Shown piece after piece: positions 26,547 through 35,940 of a DNA stretch of 64,000 nt. Numbering within the stretch: the first letter of the stretch is position 1; every line of letters starts with the position of its first letter. Position numbers and translations under genes: made by a program. This DNA comes from Lachnospiraceae bacterium. GTDB lineage: Bacteria; Bacillota; Clostridia; Lachnospirales; Lachnospiraceae. Location: positions 1 through 64,000 of the forward strand of contig JAILRA010000038.1 in the NCBI GenBank assembly GCA_024698715.1, written 5' to 3'. Under the pieces are notes generated by a model. The model had not been told where the DNA came from, did no database searches, and saw only the letters and a list, made by a program, of their open reading frames with translations.

Positions 26547-28256
26547 ATGAACAAAAAAAGATTCAGATGTCTTTGCGCGATCCTGGGTATTTCTTTTCTT
26601 ATCGGATGCAACCCCACGGTAAACATAAGCGACAAAGACCAAAATCCCGGTCTGGCAGTTATAGACAATACCGATACGGATAAGCCCTCGGATCCCGGCT
26701 CGGAAACCGATCCCGGTACCGACACACCTTCGGGAAACGACACCGATTCCGATAACGGCAAGGAAAACGATGAAATATCCGTAGTGAACAACGGAAGCAA
26801 TTTCATTGCGGTAGGCGATACCGTTTATTTCAGAAAAATGACCGAAAACGGACTTGTCGGCTTTTCTTCCGTCGGAAGGATAATGTATCCCGATACGGGT
26901 TATGTTTCCAACGAGATTTGCTGCATAAACATTAACGAACCCGACAAGATCGAAACAATATTACCTGAAGACTACGGCGAGGGCGATCTGTATTATTACG
27001 ACGGGTATATCTATTCTTCCAAAGAGTATTCGGAAAATAATACTTATGTCAGCGAAGTATACAGATTCAGTCTTTCGGACAAAAAGATCGAAACCCTTTG
27101 CAACGGTGTGATCAGGGATTGTTCCGAAGACGGCAGATACCTTGTCGCCCTCGACTTCAAGCAGGTCGATGGTGTGTATCGCAGAATATACACGATACTT
27201 AAAGAAGGCGAACCGGTCGGAGAATACATTGCAGGAAAAGGCGGTGACATCAGTGAATACATAGCTGTTACCGACGAAAGCCTTTATCTTCTCGAAAAAG
27301 AGTATTCCGAAAAAGAATCTTCGATCGTAAGATACGATTTCGAAACCGATAAATACACGGTCATTGCAAAGATACCCTATAAGGAAACTGACGATCCCGA
27401 TTTTTATATGTATACATACCCTCTTACCAGAGAAGGCGAAATAAAAGACGATGTTTTAACATTTCTTCTTCACTATTGCGAGGATTCCGGCGAATGGGTT
27501 GCCGCAACGGACAGAGTCACTCTGAATATAAGTAAAGATTCTCAGGATTCATTAAAAACCGAATTTGTGGATGAAGAAAAATATTATTCCCTGGCTTTTC
27601 CGGAAACACCCGAATCATATAAGAAATATACCGAAACGGATGTCAGCGAGCACTGCGGGTTCCTCAAACAGGTTGTTGCAGCCGAAGAAATAAACGGCAC
27701 CGAATTCATACTTGTAGCCGATTGTCATGAGGTTCCGGTATGGGATATGTATGAAGACGTATCTTACAGGATCTTAAACCTGCACTATCTGATCGTTCCG
27801 AAAGGAAGCAGCGAGGCCAAAGAATTTTACTGCAGCGTTCCCAACAACGACAGAGACATGTATGCACGTATCTTCATGATAGGCGAAAAGGGAAGCACGC
27901 CCAAAGAATTCCTCTATCAGATGGTAATGATCAACGGTGTCGAAAGTGCTCCCGATTTTGACGAGTATTCCTACGTTGCAGAGATCTCCGACGATTTTAT
28001 CTACGAACATGTTCCCGAAAACGGAGACATATATGACGATTTCGAAAAGGATGATCTTGCTTACTTTGTAAAGAGTATCAACGAATCGGGAAATATAGAT
28101 AAGCTGTACTTATCCAAACTTCCCGATGCCACAAGCTGGGGAAAACTGAGTGTACCCAATGACGGCACGCAGAATCCCTGGTCAAATCTGTATGTTCACA
28201 TCTCTTTTGACGAGAACGGCAAAATATGTTACATGCGTCCGGTAATATTTGACTGA
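26547..28256 (+). CDS. large lipoprotein of unknown function
   Basis: About 569 residues from the ATG at 26547, with AAGGAGA 7 nt upstream; the frame is open to 26484 but the promoter overlaps that part. The signal peptide ends in a lipobox (FLIGCN). A linker of Asp, Pro, Ser, Gly and Thr repeats (DPGSETDPGTD) precedes a large domain of about 480 residues rich in Tyr, Asp and beta strands. Repeated strands such as GDTVYFRKM, GDLYYYDGYIYSS and YEVSRYDFETDK-like pieces suggest a beta-propeller of the DUF5050 sort, but I cannot fix blade borders. No catalytic motif seen. Monocistronic. Confidence 0.7.
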   Translation: MNKKRFRCLCAILGISFLIGCNPTVNISDKDQNPGLAVIDNTDTDKPSDPGSETDPGTDTPSGNDTDSDNGKENDEISVVNNGSNFIAVGDTVYFRKMTENGLVGFSSVGRIMYPDTGYVSNEICCININEPDKIETILPEDYGEGDLYYYDGYIYSSKEYSENNTYVSEVYRFSLSDKKIETLCNGVIRDCSEDGRYLVALDFKQVDGVYRRIYTILKEGEPVGEYIAGKGGDISEYIAVTDESLYLLEKEYSEKESSIVRYDFETDKYTVIAKIPYKETDDPDFYMYTYPLTREGEIKDDVLTFLLHYCEDSGEWVAATDRVTLNISKDSQDSLKTEFVDEEKYYSLAFPETPESYKKYTETDVSEHCGFLKQVVAAEEINGTEFILVADCHEVPVWDMYEDVSYRILNLHYLIVPKGSSEAKEFYCSVPNNDRDMYARIFMIGEKGSTPKEFLYQMVMINGVESAPDFDEYSYVAEISDDFIYEHVPENGDIYDDFEKDDLAYFVKSINESGNIDKLYLSKLPDATSWGKLSVPNDGTQNPWSNLYVHISFDENGKICYMRPVIFD

Positions 28257-28305
28257 TTTAATAATTCAAGGCGTTTTACAAAAAAAGATAAGCTCGTGCT
28301 CACAT

Positions 28306-28343
28306 AAAAAACCTCGGTTATCGTTTTGATATCCGAGGTTTTA
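28306..28343. terminator. bidirectional terminator between converging genes
   Basis: AAAACCTCGG pairs with CCGAGGTTTT across an 18-nt loop, with A and T runs on both sides. It serves the plus-strand lipoprotein gene and the minus-strand TSCPD gene, whose stop is only 6 nt away. Confidence 0.8.
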
Positions 28344-28349
28344 ATATTA

Positions 28350-28610
28350 TCAGTTGTTTTTATTTTCCTCGTATGCTTTTCTTACTGCAATGGCGAGCTG
28401 ATCGGCACAGGAGGTGTTCTTCATTCCGCAGGTATTGCCTTTTAATTTCTTTTCAATATAATCCACGGTAGCTCCGTCGAGAAGTTTGGAGATTGCTTTA
28501 AGATTACCGTTGCATCCTCCCAAAAACTGAATATCAGATACGACGTCATCTTCGATATCAAAACCTATCTGAACGGCGCATACGCCCTGTGTTTTGTAAT
28601 TATATCTCAT
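28350..28610 (-). CDS. TSCPD-domain protein (TIGR03905 type)
   Basis: The 86-residue protein consists of a single TSCPD domain, named for a motif at the C-terminus of some class II ribonucleotide reductases. Key features are GVCAVQIGFDIEDDVV, FLGGCNGNLKAI and a Cys-rich part GNTCGMKNTSCADQLA, giving four or five cysteines that could bind metal. Standalone TSCPD proteins are common in Clostridia and have no established role. AAGGAG lies upstream. It is last in a run of minus-strand genes, 36 nt after the nicotinate phosphoribosyltransferase gene. Confidence 0.82.
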   Translation of the reverse strand: MRYNYKTQGVCAVQIGFDIEDDVVSDIQFLGGCNGNLKAISKLLDGATVDYIEKKLKGNTCGMKNTSCADQLAIAVRKAYEENKNN

Positions 28611-28646
28611 TTTTCTGTCTCCTTATATGTCATTAATCACTTAATA

Positions 28647-29861
28647 CTATCTTAACAGATCATCCGGATGGGAAAGTCTCCATTCGATACATCTTTTAAG
28701 ATAATGTATATACTCGGGACTCTTGCACATTCCTTTGCCTTCGACATCCGAGATCTTTGCAACATCCATGCCGTTGCATGCCGTTGTTTTCATGATGATG
28801 TTGAGCGCAGGAACTTTCGTATCGTTGGCGATATATGTTCCGATTCCGAAAGCAACTTTAATACGTCCCCTGAAATATTTGTTGATCGCCGTTGCTCTGT
28901 CAAAATCAAGGCTGTCGCTGAAAAGGAGCATCTTGGTCGTCGGGTCGATTCCGAGGTTCTTGTAATGATCGATCATCATATCGCCCCACTCGTAAGGATC
29001 GCCGGAATCATGACGGCATCCCGAGAAAAGCGTTGCATAAGTCAGCTGGAAGTCCTTTAAGAAGCACTTGGTCGTAATGGCATCCGTAAGTGCCGTTCCG
29101 TTCAATACTCCGTATTCCTTTACCCATGCATCGAGTGCATACCAGTTCGAATAGGAAGGATTGTGTTTGTGATTGCCCTGTCCTACACACATTATCCACT
29201 CATGTGCCATGGTTCCGACCGGTGTCAGATTATATTTCTTTGCCAGATAAACATTTGACGTTCCTACAAATACCGAATTTCTAAGTTTTCCGTTTTTAAG
29301 TGATCTGATGGCCAGTTCCTGAGCTTCGGCGGATAATCTTCTTCTTGTTCCGAATTCGGAAAATGCACTTATTTCGTATATACCGCTCTCAAGCTTGGAT
29401 ACTTTGTTCGCAAGGCGTTCTCTGAAACTCTTGTACAGTTCTTCATAATCATATGCCATTCTGAAATATACTTCATTTACAATGGCAAGAGTGGGTATCT
29501 CATACATGGAAGTATTGAGCCAGGTTCCCTTGGTTTCTATTGAAAGACCGCATTCCGCATTTGTGGTAATTTCAAAATCGTTGTATCTCGGTTTCCAAAG
29601 TCTTAAGAAATCAACATATGAACCCTTGATCCATTTGATGTTGTGAAGATATTCCAGTTCATCTTCATGAAATCTCAAATCACAATACAGCTTAATCTGG
29701 TTTTTTATTTCTTCTACCATTTCCTCAGTAAAATGCACATCGGTATTTCTGCATTTGAAATTCCAGGTGGTCTTATAATCACTGAACTGATGATAAATTG
29801 CCTGACCCATGGAAAACTTGTACGCATCGGTTTCGAGTAAACTTGTAATGATTCTTTCCAT
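28647..29861 (-). CDS. pncB: nicotinate phosphoribosyltransferase
   Basis: The enzyme converts nicotinate and PRPP to nicotinate mononucleotide in NAD salvage. About 404 residues from the ATG at 29861, chosen over an upstream GTG because of GAGAGG 5 nt before it. Motifs: LETDAYKFSMGQAIYHQF, the His region VGTMAHEWIMCVGQGNHK, and SGCRHDSGDPYEWGDM, which carry the conserved His and phosphate-binding residues of PncB. The C-terminal KISDVEGKGMCKS is also typical. It follows the GH26-like gene by 39 nt. Confidence 0.93.
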   Translation of the reverse strand: MERIITSLLETDAYKFSMGQAIYHQFSDYKTTWNFKCRNTDVHFTEEMVEEIKNQIKLYCDLRFHEDELEYLHNIKWIKGSYVDFLRLWKPRYNDFEITTNAECGLSIETKGTWLNTSMYEIPTLAIVNEVYFRMAYDYEELYKSFRERLANKVSKLESGIYEISAFSEFGTRRRLSAEAQELAIRSLKNGKLRNSVFVGTSNVYLAKKYNLTPVGTMAHEWIMCVGQGNHKHNPSYSNWYALDAWVKEYGVLNGTALTDAITTKCFLKDFQLTYATLFSGCRHDSGDPYEWGDMMIDHYKNLGIDPTTKMLLFSDSLDFDRATAINKYFRGRIKVAFGIGTYIANDTKVPALNIIMKTTACNGMDVAKISDVEGKGMCKSPEYIHYLKRCIEWRLSHPDDLLR

Positions 29862-29900
29862 AACTACCTCTCTTTTTATGTTTGTCTGTGATGCCACTTA

Positions 29901-31334
29901 TTAAATTACTGCTTTATATTCAACTCTGATCTTCGGAAGGGACTTTAATGTGTAATAGTAATTTATCTGCCAGTCCTCACCGCCGTCAGTTTCATTCTCA
30001 CCCGTTGAAGGAGGCGCAAAGATCTTCAACGTCATATCGCTTTCGCCCGATATTCTTTTTTCGAAAAATGCAGGCATAAAGTCCACAAATTTGGTACCGG
30101 GAGCTTTATAAAACCATCTCCCGTTAAGTTCCATCATAAGATTGGCTTCTTCAAGACCGTCTTCAAAATATGCTTCGCAAAATACCGGATCATCTTCGAA
30201 ATGAAGATTTATCGCAACTCCGTCAGAGTCTTCGGCACTGCCCCATCTTAATCTTACCGGAAGTTCCACATCTTCTTTATATTCCATCGAAGGCATGAAA
30301 TATTCATCATTGATTATCTCTTTAAATGTATCAAGAAGCGGAAGTTTAATACCTACATCAGGGTTGTTAGGATCTTCCCACTCAAGTCCGAGCCTTCCTC
30401 TGTCCCTGAACTGATAAAATGTGAATGCTTCCAGCCACTCTTCTTTGTCTTCCTTCAAAAGGCGGCAGAACTCTTTCAGCATATCGCACTGTTCGAAAGG
30501 ACCGGTAACATCTCCGTCGGCATTCATCTCTGAAAGAACCATCGGTCTTTTTTCGCCGGCAACTATCTCAAAACGTTCGGCACATTTTTTGCCGAGATCG
30601 TAAATATTCTTTACGGTTTCCCTGTAATAATTCGTTGTTTCCGAATTGGCAATATCATAGGGCCATCCCCAGTGAAGTGCCATGTATCTGTCCATTGAGA
30701 AGATGTCGCATGCTTTTATCGCGGGAGCAAATATATCTTCCTTCTCGACCTTCTCATTGTCGGGATCAAGTCCGTTAAGACAAAGGATCAGTTTGACGTT
30801 TTTTGCTTCTTTATGAAAAATATCGCAAACATGGGCAAAGAAAAGAGCTATCTCTTCGTATGTCGCTCTCTTTGTAAAAGAAAACCAGTCCCCGCCGGCC
30901 TCGTGATTGACACGGAGCATCACTCTTCCGAATGTCGACATATCCTTTGCCATGGCTATGATATGGTCATCCGAAACATTCGGATCCATCGTAACCGTAA
31001 GGCATACATCCTGTCCGTGGCGTCTGACGTCCCGCATCCAGTTGAACGGTTCTTTGTCGGTTTCCCCGATCAGACCGCCTTTATACGTTTCATAATCGTC
31101 ATAGGGATAATCCCATTGAAAACTGATCTCCTTGTCGGAAAAAGCACAATGGGCACGCGTGGGAAAAGTCTCGTCCAGAGGATAATACGAAGTCATAAGC
31201 GATATCGCCCTCATGGGACGTTCGAGAACATTCAGGATATAATCCTGGCTGACATATTCCCCTCTTTCACTTCCGTCTCCGAGGTCTATCGCACATTTAG
31301 CCTTACCCATATGAAGCATTCTTATTTCAGACAT
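29901..31334 (-). CDS. GH26-like (clan GH-A) glycoside hydrolase, intracellular
   Basis: The 477-residue protein has no signal peptide. A TIM-barrel-like half contains RVNHEAGGDWFSF (Glu145), matching the acid/base region of GH26 mannanases (RxxHExxGxWF), and VLSEMNAD (Glu269), a fitting nucleophile at the end of a later strand; the spacing of 124 residues is plausible. A second, beta-rich domain of about 130 residues lies at the C-terminus (VELPVRLRWGSAEDSDGV onwards). GH26 enzymes cut beta-mannan or related glucans, usually outside the cell; this one would act on imported oligosaccharides. Assignment is from active-site patterns only. GGAGG precedes the ATG. Confidence 0.6.
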   Translation of the reverse strand: MSEIRMLHMGKAKCAIDLGDGSERGEYVSQDYILNVLERPMRAISLMTSYYPLDETFPTRAHCAFSDKEISFQWDYPYDDYETYKGGLIGETDKEPFNWMRDVRRHGQDVCLTVTMDPNVSDDHIIAMAKDMSTFGRVMLRVNHEAGGDWFSFTKRATYEEIALFFAHVCDIFHKEAKNVKLILCLNGLDPDNEKVEKEDIFAPAIKACDIFSMDRYMALHWGWPYDIANSETTNYYRETVKNIYDLGKKCAERFEIVAGEKRPMVLSEMNADGDVTGPFEQCDMLKEFCRLLKEDKEEWLEAFTFYQFRDRGRLGLEWEDPNNPDVGIKLPLLDTFKEIINDEYFMPSMEYKEDVELPVRLRWGSAEDSDGVAINLHFEDDPVFCEAYFEDGLEEANLMMELNGRWFYKAPGTKFVDFMPAFFEKRISGESDMTLKIFAPPSTGENETDGGEDWQINYYYTLKSLPKIRVEYKAVI

Positions 31335-31397
31335 GTAATTCCTCCGTAAATTCTTTAAGCCTGTTTCATTCCAATTGCATGTTACCGTAAAATTATA

Positions 31398-32726
31398 TCA
31401 GTCCATCAGAAATCTTACGATCCCGAAAAACTCTCTTACCATATAGTGGATACCTACGGGAAACAGAGTTATCGCAGGTACAGAACTTGCATTTTCAAAA
31501 CCTGCTTTCTCCGCAATTAGTCCCGCTCTGTATTCGTGAAAACTGTTCGTTATGATTCCGACTTCCGCATCAGGATCCCCGATTATCTCAAGTGAATATT
31601 TAAGATTCTCTATGGTACTCGTGGATCTGTCTTCAAGAATGATCCTGTCTTCGGACAATCCTTTTTTGACCAGTTCTCTTTTGATACATTCCGCTTCGCT
31701 TATGTCTTCCATGAAACCTTTTCCGCCCGATGCTATAAGTATCGTGTCCGGATTTTTGACCATATAGTCGTACCCTTCGTCGATCCTCTTTACAAGCGGA
31801 ATGCTCGGCGTCTCACCGTTTACTCCCGCTCCCAGAACTATCACGTACTCCAGATCATCTTTCGGAACGGCATTCATCGAAATGAAAATATTGCATTCGA
31901 AAAATATGAATACCGCAAGGCTTAACGAAAAAAGAACATAATATATGATCCTTACCGGTATCGGAATCTTTATTTTCGAAACACCGTCAATATCCCTTTT
32001 AAGCATTATGAATCTGACAAGTGCAAATCCGCCTATCAGAAACCATATCCATATCCAGGAAAGAAAGATTCCCGCATAACAGACAAGCGTAACGACATAA
32101 TAAAGGGACCAGATCACCAGAAGCAGATATAATGCACATATGATCTGCTTAAATCCGATCTTTCCGAAACCGTAATATCTGCTGACGCGTTTTTTGTATT
32201 CTTCATATTCCCCGCCGTATTTTTCTTTCAGGAATCTTTCCTCGTCCAGGATCCTGATGTGGAAAAACACAGCCGCAAAAAGCGAAAGAACGATCGTAAA
32301 AACATTGCAGTACATAAGCGCAATGCCGATATACAAAAGGTCGAATGCCAGGAAAGACGGATTGCGGCTGAAAGAATAAATGCCGCCCGTTACAAGTTTT
32401 CGCTTTTCTTTCCCGGGATTCCATGCCGTTTTCATGTCAGTAAGAGAAAAAAGGAGCAAGATCACTGCCGTGATCCCGAAATACACCCCGATAACTTTTC
32501 CCATTATCGGAAGATACGATCTGCCCATGATCAGACTGATCGTTTCGACAAGAGGTACGATGATAATTATAACCTTAAGAATGATCTCGCTGATCAGAGC
32601 TTTCCCGTCTTTTTTCCCTATTGTTTTGTCGGTAAGTATGCCTCTTTTTCTCAAAAGAAGCATTTTAGCAATATATGTTATATAAAAAGCCGCCATGCAG
32701 ACTGTCGCAAGCGATCTGTAAATCAT
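31398..32726 (-). CDS. fusion of isoprenylcysteine-methyltransferase-like and DUF218 (SanA/YdcF-like) domains
   Basis: About 442 residues from the ATG at 32726, chosen because AAGGAG lies 6 nt upstream (frame open to 32750). The N-terminal half is a polytopic membrane methyltransferase of the ICMT/PEMT type: GGIYSFSRNPSFLAFDLLYI and DEERFLKEKYGGEYEEYKKR are its hallmarks. After further helices (to about 300) comes a DUF218 domain: YVIVLGAGVNGETPSIPLVKR, ILIASGGKG, SEAECIKRELVKKG, EDRSTSTIENLKYS, ITNSFHEYRA. DUF218 proteins such as SanA act in envelope maintenance. The fusion suggests a lipid- or envelope-related reaction; its substrate is unknown. Confidence 0.8.
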   Translation of the reverse strand: MIYRSLATVCMAAFYITYIAKMLLLRKRGILTDKTIGKKDGKALISEIILKVIIIIVPLVETISLIMGRSYLPIMGKVIGVYFGITAVILLLFSLTDMKTAWNPGKEKRKLVTGGIYSFSRNPSFLAFDLLYIGIALMYCNVFTIVLSLFAAVFFHIRILDEERFLKEKYGGEYEEYKKRVSRYYGFGKIGFKQIICALYLLLVIWSLYYVVTLVCYAGIFLSWIWIWFLIGGFALVRFIMLKRDIDGVSKIKIPIPVRIIYYVLFSLSLAVFIFFECNIFISMNAVPKDDLEYVIVLGAGVNGETPSIPLVKRIDEGYDYMVKNPDTILIASGGKGFMEDISEAECIKRELVKKGLSEDRIILEDRSTSTIENLKYSLEIIGDPDAEVGIITNSFHEYRAGLIAEKAGFENASSVPAITLFPVGIHYMVREFFGIVRFLMD

Positions 32727-32764
32727 TGCCGACTCCTTATTCTTTGTCAAACAAGCTATTCAAG

Positions 32765-34468
32765 TTAATCCGCAAACAAATCCACCCGTTTAAATTCCGA
32801 AACATTTACGAGGCCCTGCGTGGTCATTTTCAAAACCGGGATTACGGGAAGACTTACGAATGCCATGTTCATAAATGGCTCGATCTCTTCATTCACGCCG
32901 AGTTCTTTAGCTTTTTCCCTGAGTGTGCCGTTCGCCTCGGCTATCTTTGCAGCACTTTCGGTGCTCATAAGACCTGCAACGGGAAGACGAACTTCGGAAA
33001 GAACCTTTCCGTTCTCAACAACAGCCAGGCCTCCGCCTATTTTCTTTATGTGATTTGCCGCAAATGCCATATCGTCTTCGTTGGTACCGATAACAATAAG
33101 ATTATGGGAATCGTGCGAAACGCTTCCCGCAAGAGCACCGGATCTTAATCCGATACCTTTAATGTATCCCACACCTTTATGTCCGGTATTCTTGTGTCTT
33201 TCGATAACTGCGATCTTCAGAATATCTTTTTCAATGTCAATTCCGTTATTCTTGTCAAGATCGATCTCGCAGATAAGCTCATTGGTCAGTATCTCGCCAG
33301 GAATGACTTCGATCACTCTGCATTTTGCAACTGAAGAATCCTTCTTTTCGATCAGAAAATCTTCGCTGCCAAGATCCGGCATATGGAAAGAGTTCATAAC
33401 GCTTCCGGTAATGATATCCTCGGCCTTCGGCTTTTCAAAATCGCAGACCTTTCCGTTATCAACCACCTTGCGTCCGTTCGAATAAACATCTTTTATCGCT
33501 ATTTTTTCGATATCGTCAAGAACCAGGATATCTGCTTTGTATCCGCATGCTATCGCACCCATGTTCTTCAGTCCGAAACACAATGCCGGATTGATAGTAG
33601 CCATCTTTATTGCATGTATCGCATCCTTGCCGTTTTTGATGGCAAGTCTGATGATATGGTCTATATGCCCTTCCTCTAAGATATCGGCAGGATTTCTGTC
33701 ATCTGTCGCAAGAACACATCTCTGATAAAAAGGTGCTTCAAAAAGCGGCAGGAGTTTTTCGAGATTCTTTGCAGCCGATCCTTCTCTTATCATGATCCAC
33801 TGGCCCTTCGAAAGCTTCTCGAGTGCCTCATCCGCATTCGAACATTCGTGATCTGAGTTGATCCCCGCAGAAATATACTTATCAAGATCCTTACCCGAAA
33901 GTAAAGGTGCATGTCCGTCAACCGGTTTTCCTTTTTCAAGGCACGCATTTATCTTGTCAATGGTCGGTGCATCGTTATAGATGACTCCCGGATAATTCAT
34001 CATTTCGGCGAGTCCGAGAACTCTCTTTTCTTTGTAAAGGCATTCAATATCTTCGGCAAATAGTTCTGCTCCCGCTTCGTCAAAACAAGTGGCCGGAACA
34101 CACGAAGGTATCATCACGTATACATGAAGCGGAATATTTTCGCTCATTTCAAGCATGTATTTGATGCCGTCAATTCCGCATACATTGGCTATCTCATGAG
34201 GATCGGTCACAATACCGGTAGTGCCGTGAGCCAGAACGGATTCTGCAAGTGAATGCGGAACCATCATGGTGCTTTCAACATGAATATGTCCGTCTATGAA
34301 TCCGGGACAGAGATATCTGCCTTCCAGATCCTCTATAACATCGGCGTCTTCGTCCGTATAGTAATCTCCGATACCGATTATTTTTTCACCTTCGATAAGA
34401 ACATTCTTCTTTTCGATCGTCTCAGTAAAAACATTAACGATCTTTGCATTCTTAAGTAATGTCTTCAT
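32765..34468 (-). CDS. ade: adenine deaminase
   Basis: The enzyme hydrolyses adenine to hypoxanthine and ammonia in purine salvage. About 567 residues from the ATG at 34468, which has a GGGGG site 7 nt upstream. Motifs of the amidohydrolase-type adenine deaminase are GFIDGHIHVESTMMVP, HGTTGIVTDPHEIANVCG, GHAPLLSG, SDHECS and the C-terminal SHDSHNLIVIGTNEDDM. The length is usual. It lies 42 nt after the DUF1858 gene and 38 nt before the methyltransferase fusion. Confidence 0.95.
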   Translation of the reverse strand: MKTLLKNAKIVNVFTETIEKKNVLIEGEKIIGIGDYYTDEDADVIEDLEGRYLCPGFIDGHIHVESTMMVPHSLAESVLAHGTTGIVTDPHEIANVCGIDGIKYMLEMSENIPLHVYVMIPSCVPATCFDEAGAELFAEDIECLYKEKRVLGLAEMMNYPGVIYNDAPTIDKINACLEKGKPVDGHAPLLSGKDLDKYISAGINSDHECSNADEALEKLSKGQWIMIREGSAAKNLEKLLPLFEAPFYQRCVLATDDRNPADILEEGHIDHIIRLAIKNGKDAIHAIKMATINPALCFGLKNMGAIACGYKADILVLDDIEKIAIKDVYSNGRKVVDNGKVCDFEKPKAEDIITGSVMNSFHMPDLGSEDFLIEKKDSSVAKCRVIEVIPGEILTNELICEIDLDKNNGIDIEKDILKIAVIERHKNTGHKGVGYIKGIGLRSGALAGSVSHDSHNLIVIGTNEDDMAFAANHIKKIGGGLAVVENGKVLSEVRLPVAGLMSTESAAKIAEANGTLREKAKELGVNEEIEPFMNMAFVSLPVIPVLKMTTQGLVNVSEFKRVDLFAD

Positions 34469-34510
34469 GTAACTACCCCCGATCAACCGAAAAACAATTG
34501 TTTAAGACTT

Positions 34511-34714
34511 TTATGCATTTTCAAGAAAACCCTTAAGGTCTTCTATAAGTGAATCCACATCCATATCGTGAACCAAACATGCTTCTTCAAGCGTTTCTCT
34601 CTGAGCCGAAGGACATCCGGGACAATGCATTCCCATACTCTGAAGAATTCCGGCTGCTTCGGGAAACTCTCTTAACAATTCACCGATCTGTGTTTCCGAA
34701 TTAATTCTGAACAT
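34511..34714 (-). CDS. DUF1858-domain protein
   Basis: The 67-residue protein is a single DUF1858 domain: an N-terminal helix, then the signature GMHCPGCPSAQRETLEEAC with CPxC-type cysteines, then another helix. It is found alone or with hybrid-cluster proteins and sulfur-related genes in anaerobes, without proven function; the cysteines may bind metal or take part in redox. GGGAGG precedes the ATG. It lies between alr and ade. Confidence 0.85.
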   Translation of the reverse strand: MFRINSETQIGELLREFPEAAGILQSMGMHCPGCPSAQRETLEEACLVHDMDVDSLIEDLKGFLENA

Positions 34715-34750
34715 CTCTTTCCTCCCGACATTAACTTTGTCTTCGAAAAA

Positions 34751-35920
34751 CTACATTCTGAGCATCAGTTCCTGCTCTATTATCTTTCCGTTTTGAATAT
34801 ATTTACGGGGAACTCTTTTGCTGACCGCACATGTGAGTTCGTACGGTATGGTGCCCGCGATCTCGCAAAGAGTCTCAATCGGATTGTTTTCACCGAACAC
34901 TTCAATCTCACTTCCGACTTCGACATCAGGCATATCATTTATGTTTATCATACACATATCCATGCAGATTTTGCCGCAGACCCTTGCAGGTCCGTTTGCC
35001 GTCATGAGCGAACATTTATTGGAAAGGGCTCTTAAAAAGCCGTCCGCATATCCGTAAGGAAGAACACCAACCCTGGTCGTTTTGTCCGTCACATAAATCC
35101 CGCCGTAACTGATATGCGTTCCTTCAGGATATATTTTGATCGTTGAGACCGTGGTCTTTAATGTCATCACGGGTTTAAGACCCATCTTGCGTGCAAATTC
35201 CCCATAGCCGTACAGTAAAAGTCCCGGTCTTACCATATCCATATATGTCTCGGGATATTCGGAAACCGCACCCGTATTGGCACAGTGTTTTATCAGGAAT
35301 TTTCTTCCCGATATCCTCTCGACTTCACTGCAGACATCCTTGAAAAGTTTAAACTGATGATTCGTATATTCCCTGCATTCTTCACCGGGTTCATCCGAAA
35401 CCGCAAAATGAGTGAATATGCCTTCTGCGAAAAGTCCCCGCATATTCAGTGCTTCACAGATACCTCTCACTCCGGTATCAAAGAAATTGCCCTCGCAAAG
35501 ATAACCAAGTCTCGACATTCCGGTATCCACTTTAATGTGGATCTTCAGTGTTTTTCCAAGCTTGACCGCTTCTTCCGAATATTCCACGGCCTTAGCCTTA
35601 CAGGTAACCGCCTGCGTGATATTATATTCGATAAGCCTTGACACCTGTTCTCTGGGAGTATGTCCGAGAATAAGGATAGGCATGGTAATATTGTTGAGCC
35701 TTAATTCCATTGCCTCATCTATGCTGCTTACCGCAAGATAATCGGCTCCTATCTCTTCCAGTGTTTTTGAGACATTTATCGACCCGTGGCCGTATGCATC
35801 AGCTTTTACCACTCCGAGGAATTTAACATCTTTCCCGATCTTTTCTTTTATGACTTCGTAATTGTATTTAAGAGCATCAAGATTGATTTCAGACCATGTT
35901 CTTCTTAATGTTGATTCCAT
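34751..35920 (-). CDS. alr: alanine racemase
   Basis: The PLP enzyme makes D-alanine for the cell wall. At 389 residues it has usual length. The PLP lysine is Lys39 in VVKADAYGHGS; the catalytic tyrosine of the C-terminal domain is in HISYGGIYV. Further conserved pieces are HIKVDTGMSRLGY and VRPGLLLYGY. A weak ribosome-binding site precedes the ATG. It begins 20 nt after a lipoprotein gene and precedes DUF1858 by 36 nt. Confidence 0.95.
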   Translation of the reverse strand: MESTLRRTWSEINLDALKYNYEVIKEKIGKDVKFLGVVKADAYGHGSINVSKTLEEIGADYLAVSSIDEAMELRLNNITMPILILGHTPREQVSRLIEYNITQAVTCKAKAVEYSEEAVKLGKTLKIHIKVDTGMSRLGYLCEGNFFDTGVRGICEALNMRGLFAEGIFTHFAVSDEPGEECREYTNHQFKLFKDVCSEVERISGRKFLIKHCANTGAVSEYPETYMDMVRPGLLLYGYGEFARKMGLKPVMTLKTTVSTIKIYPEGTHISYGGIYVTDKTTRVGVLPYGYADGFLRALSNKCSLMTANGPARVCGKICMDMCMININDMPDVEVGSEIEVFGENNPIETLCEIAGTIPYELTCAVSKRVPRKYIQNGKIIEQELMLRM

Positions 35921-35940
35921 ATTCTTTCACGCTCACTTTT

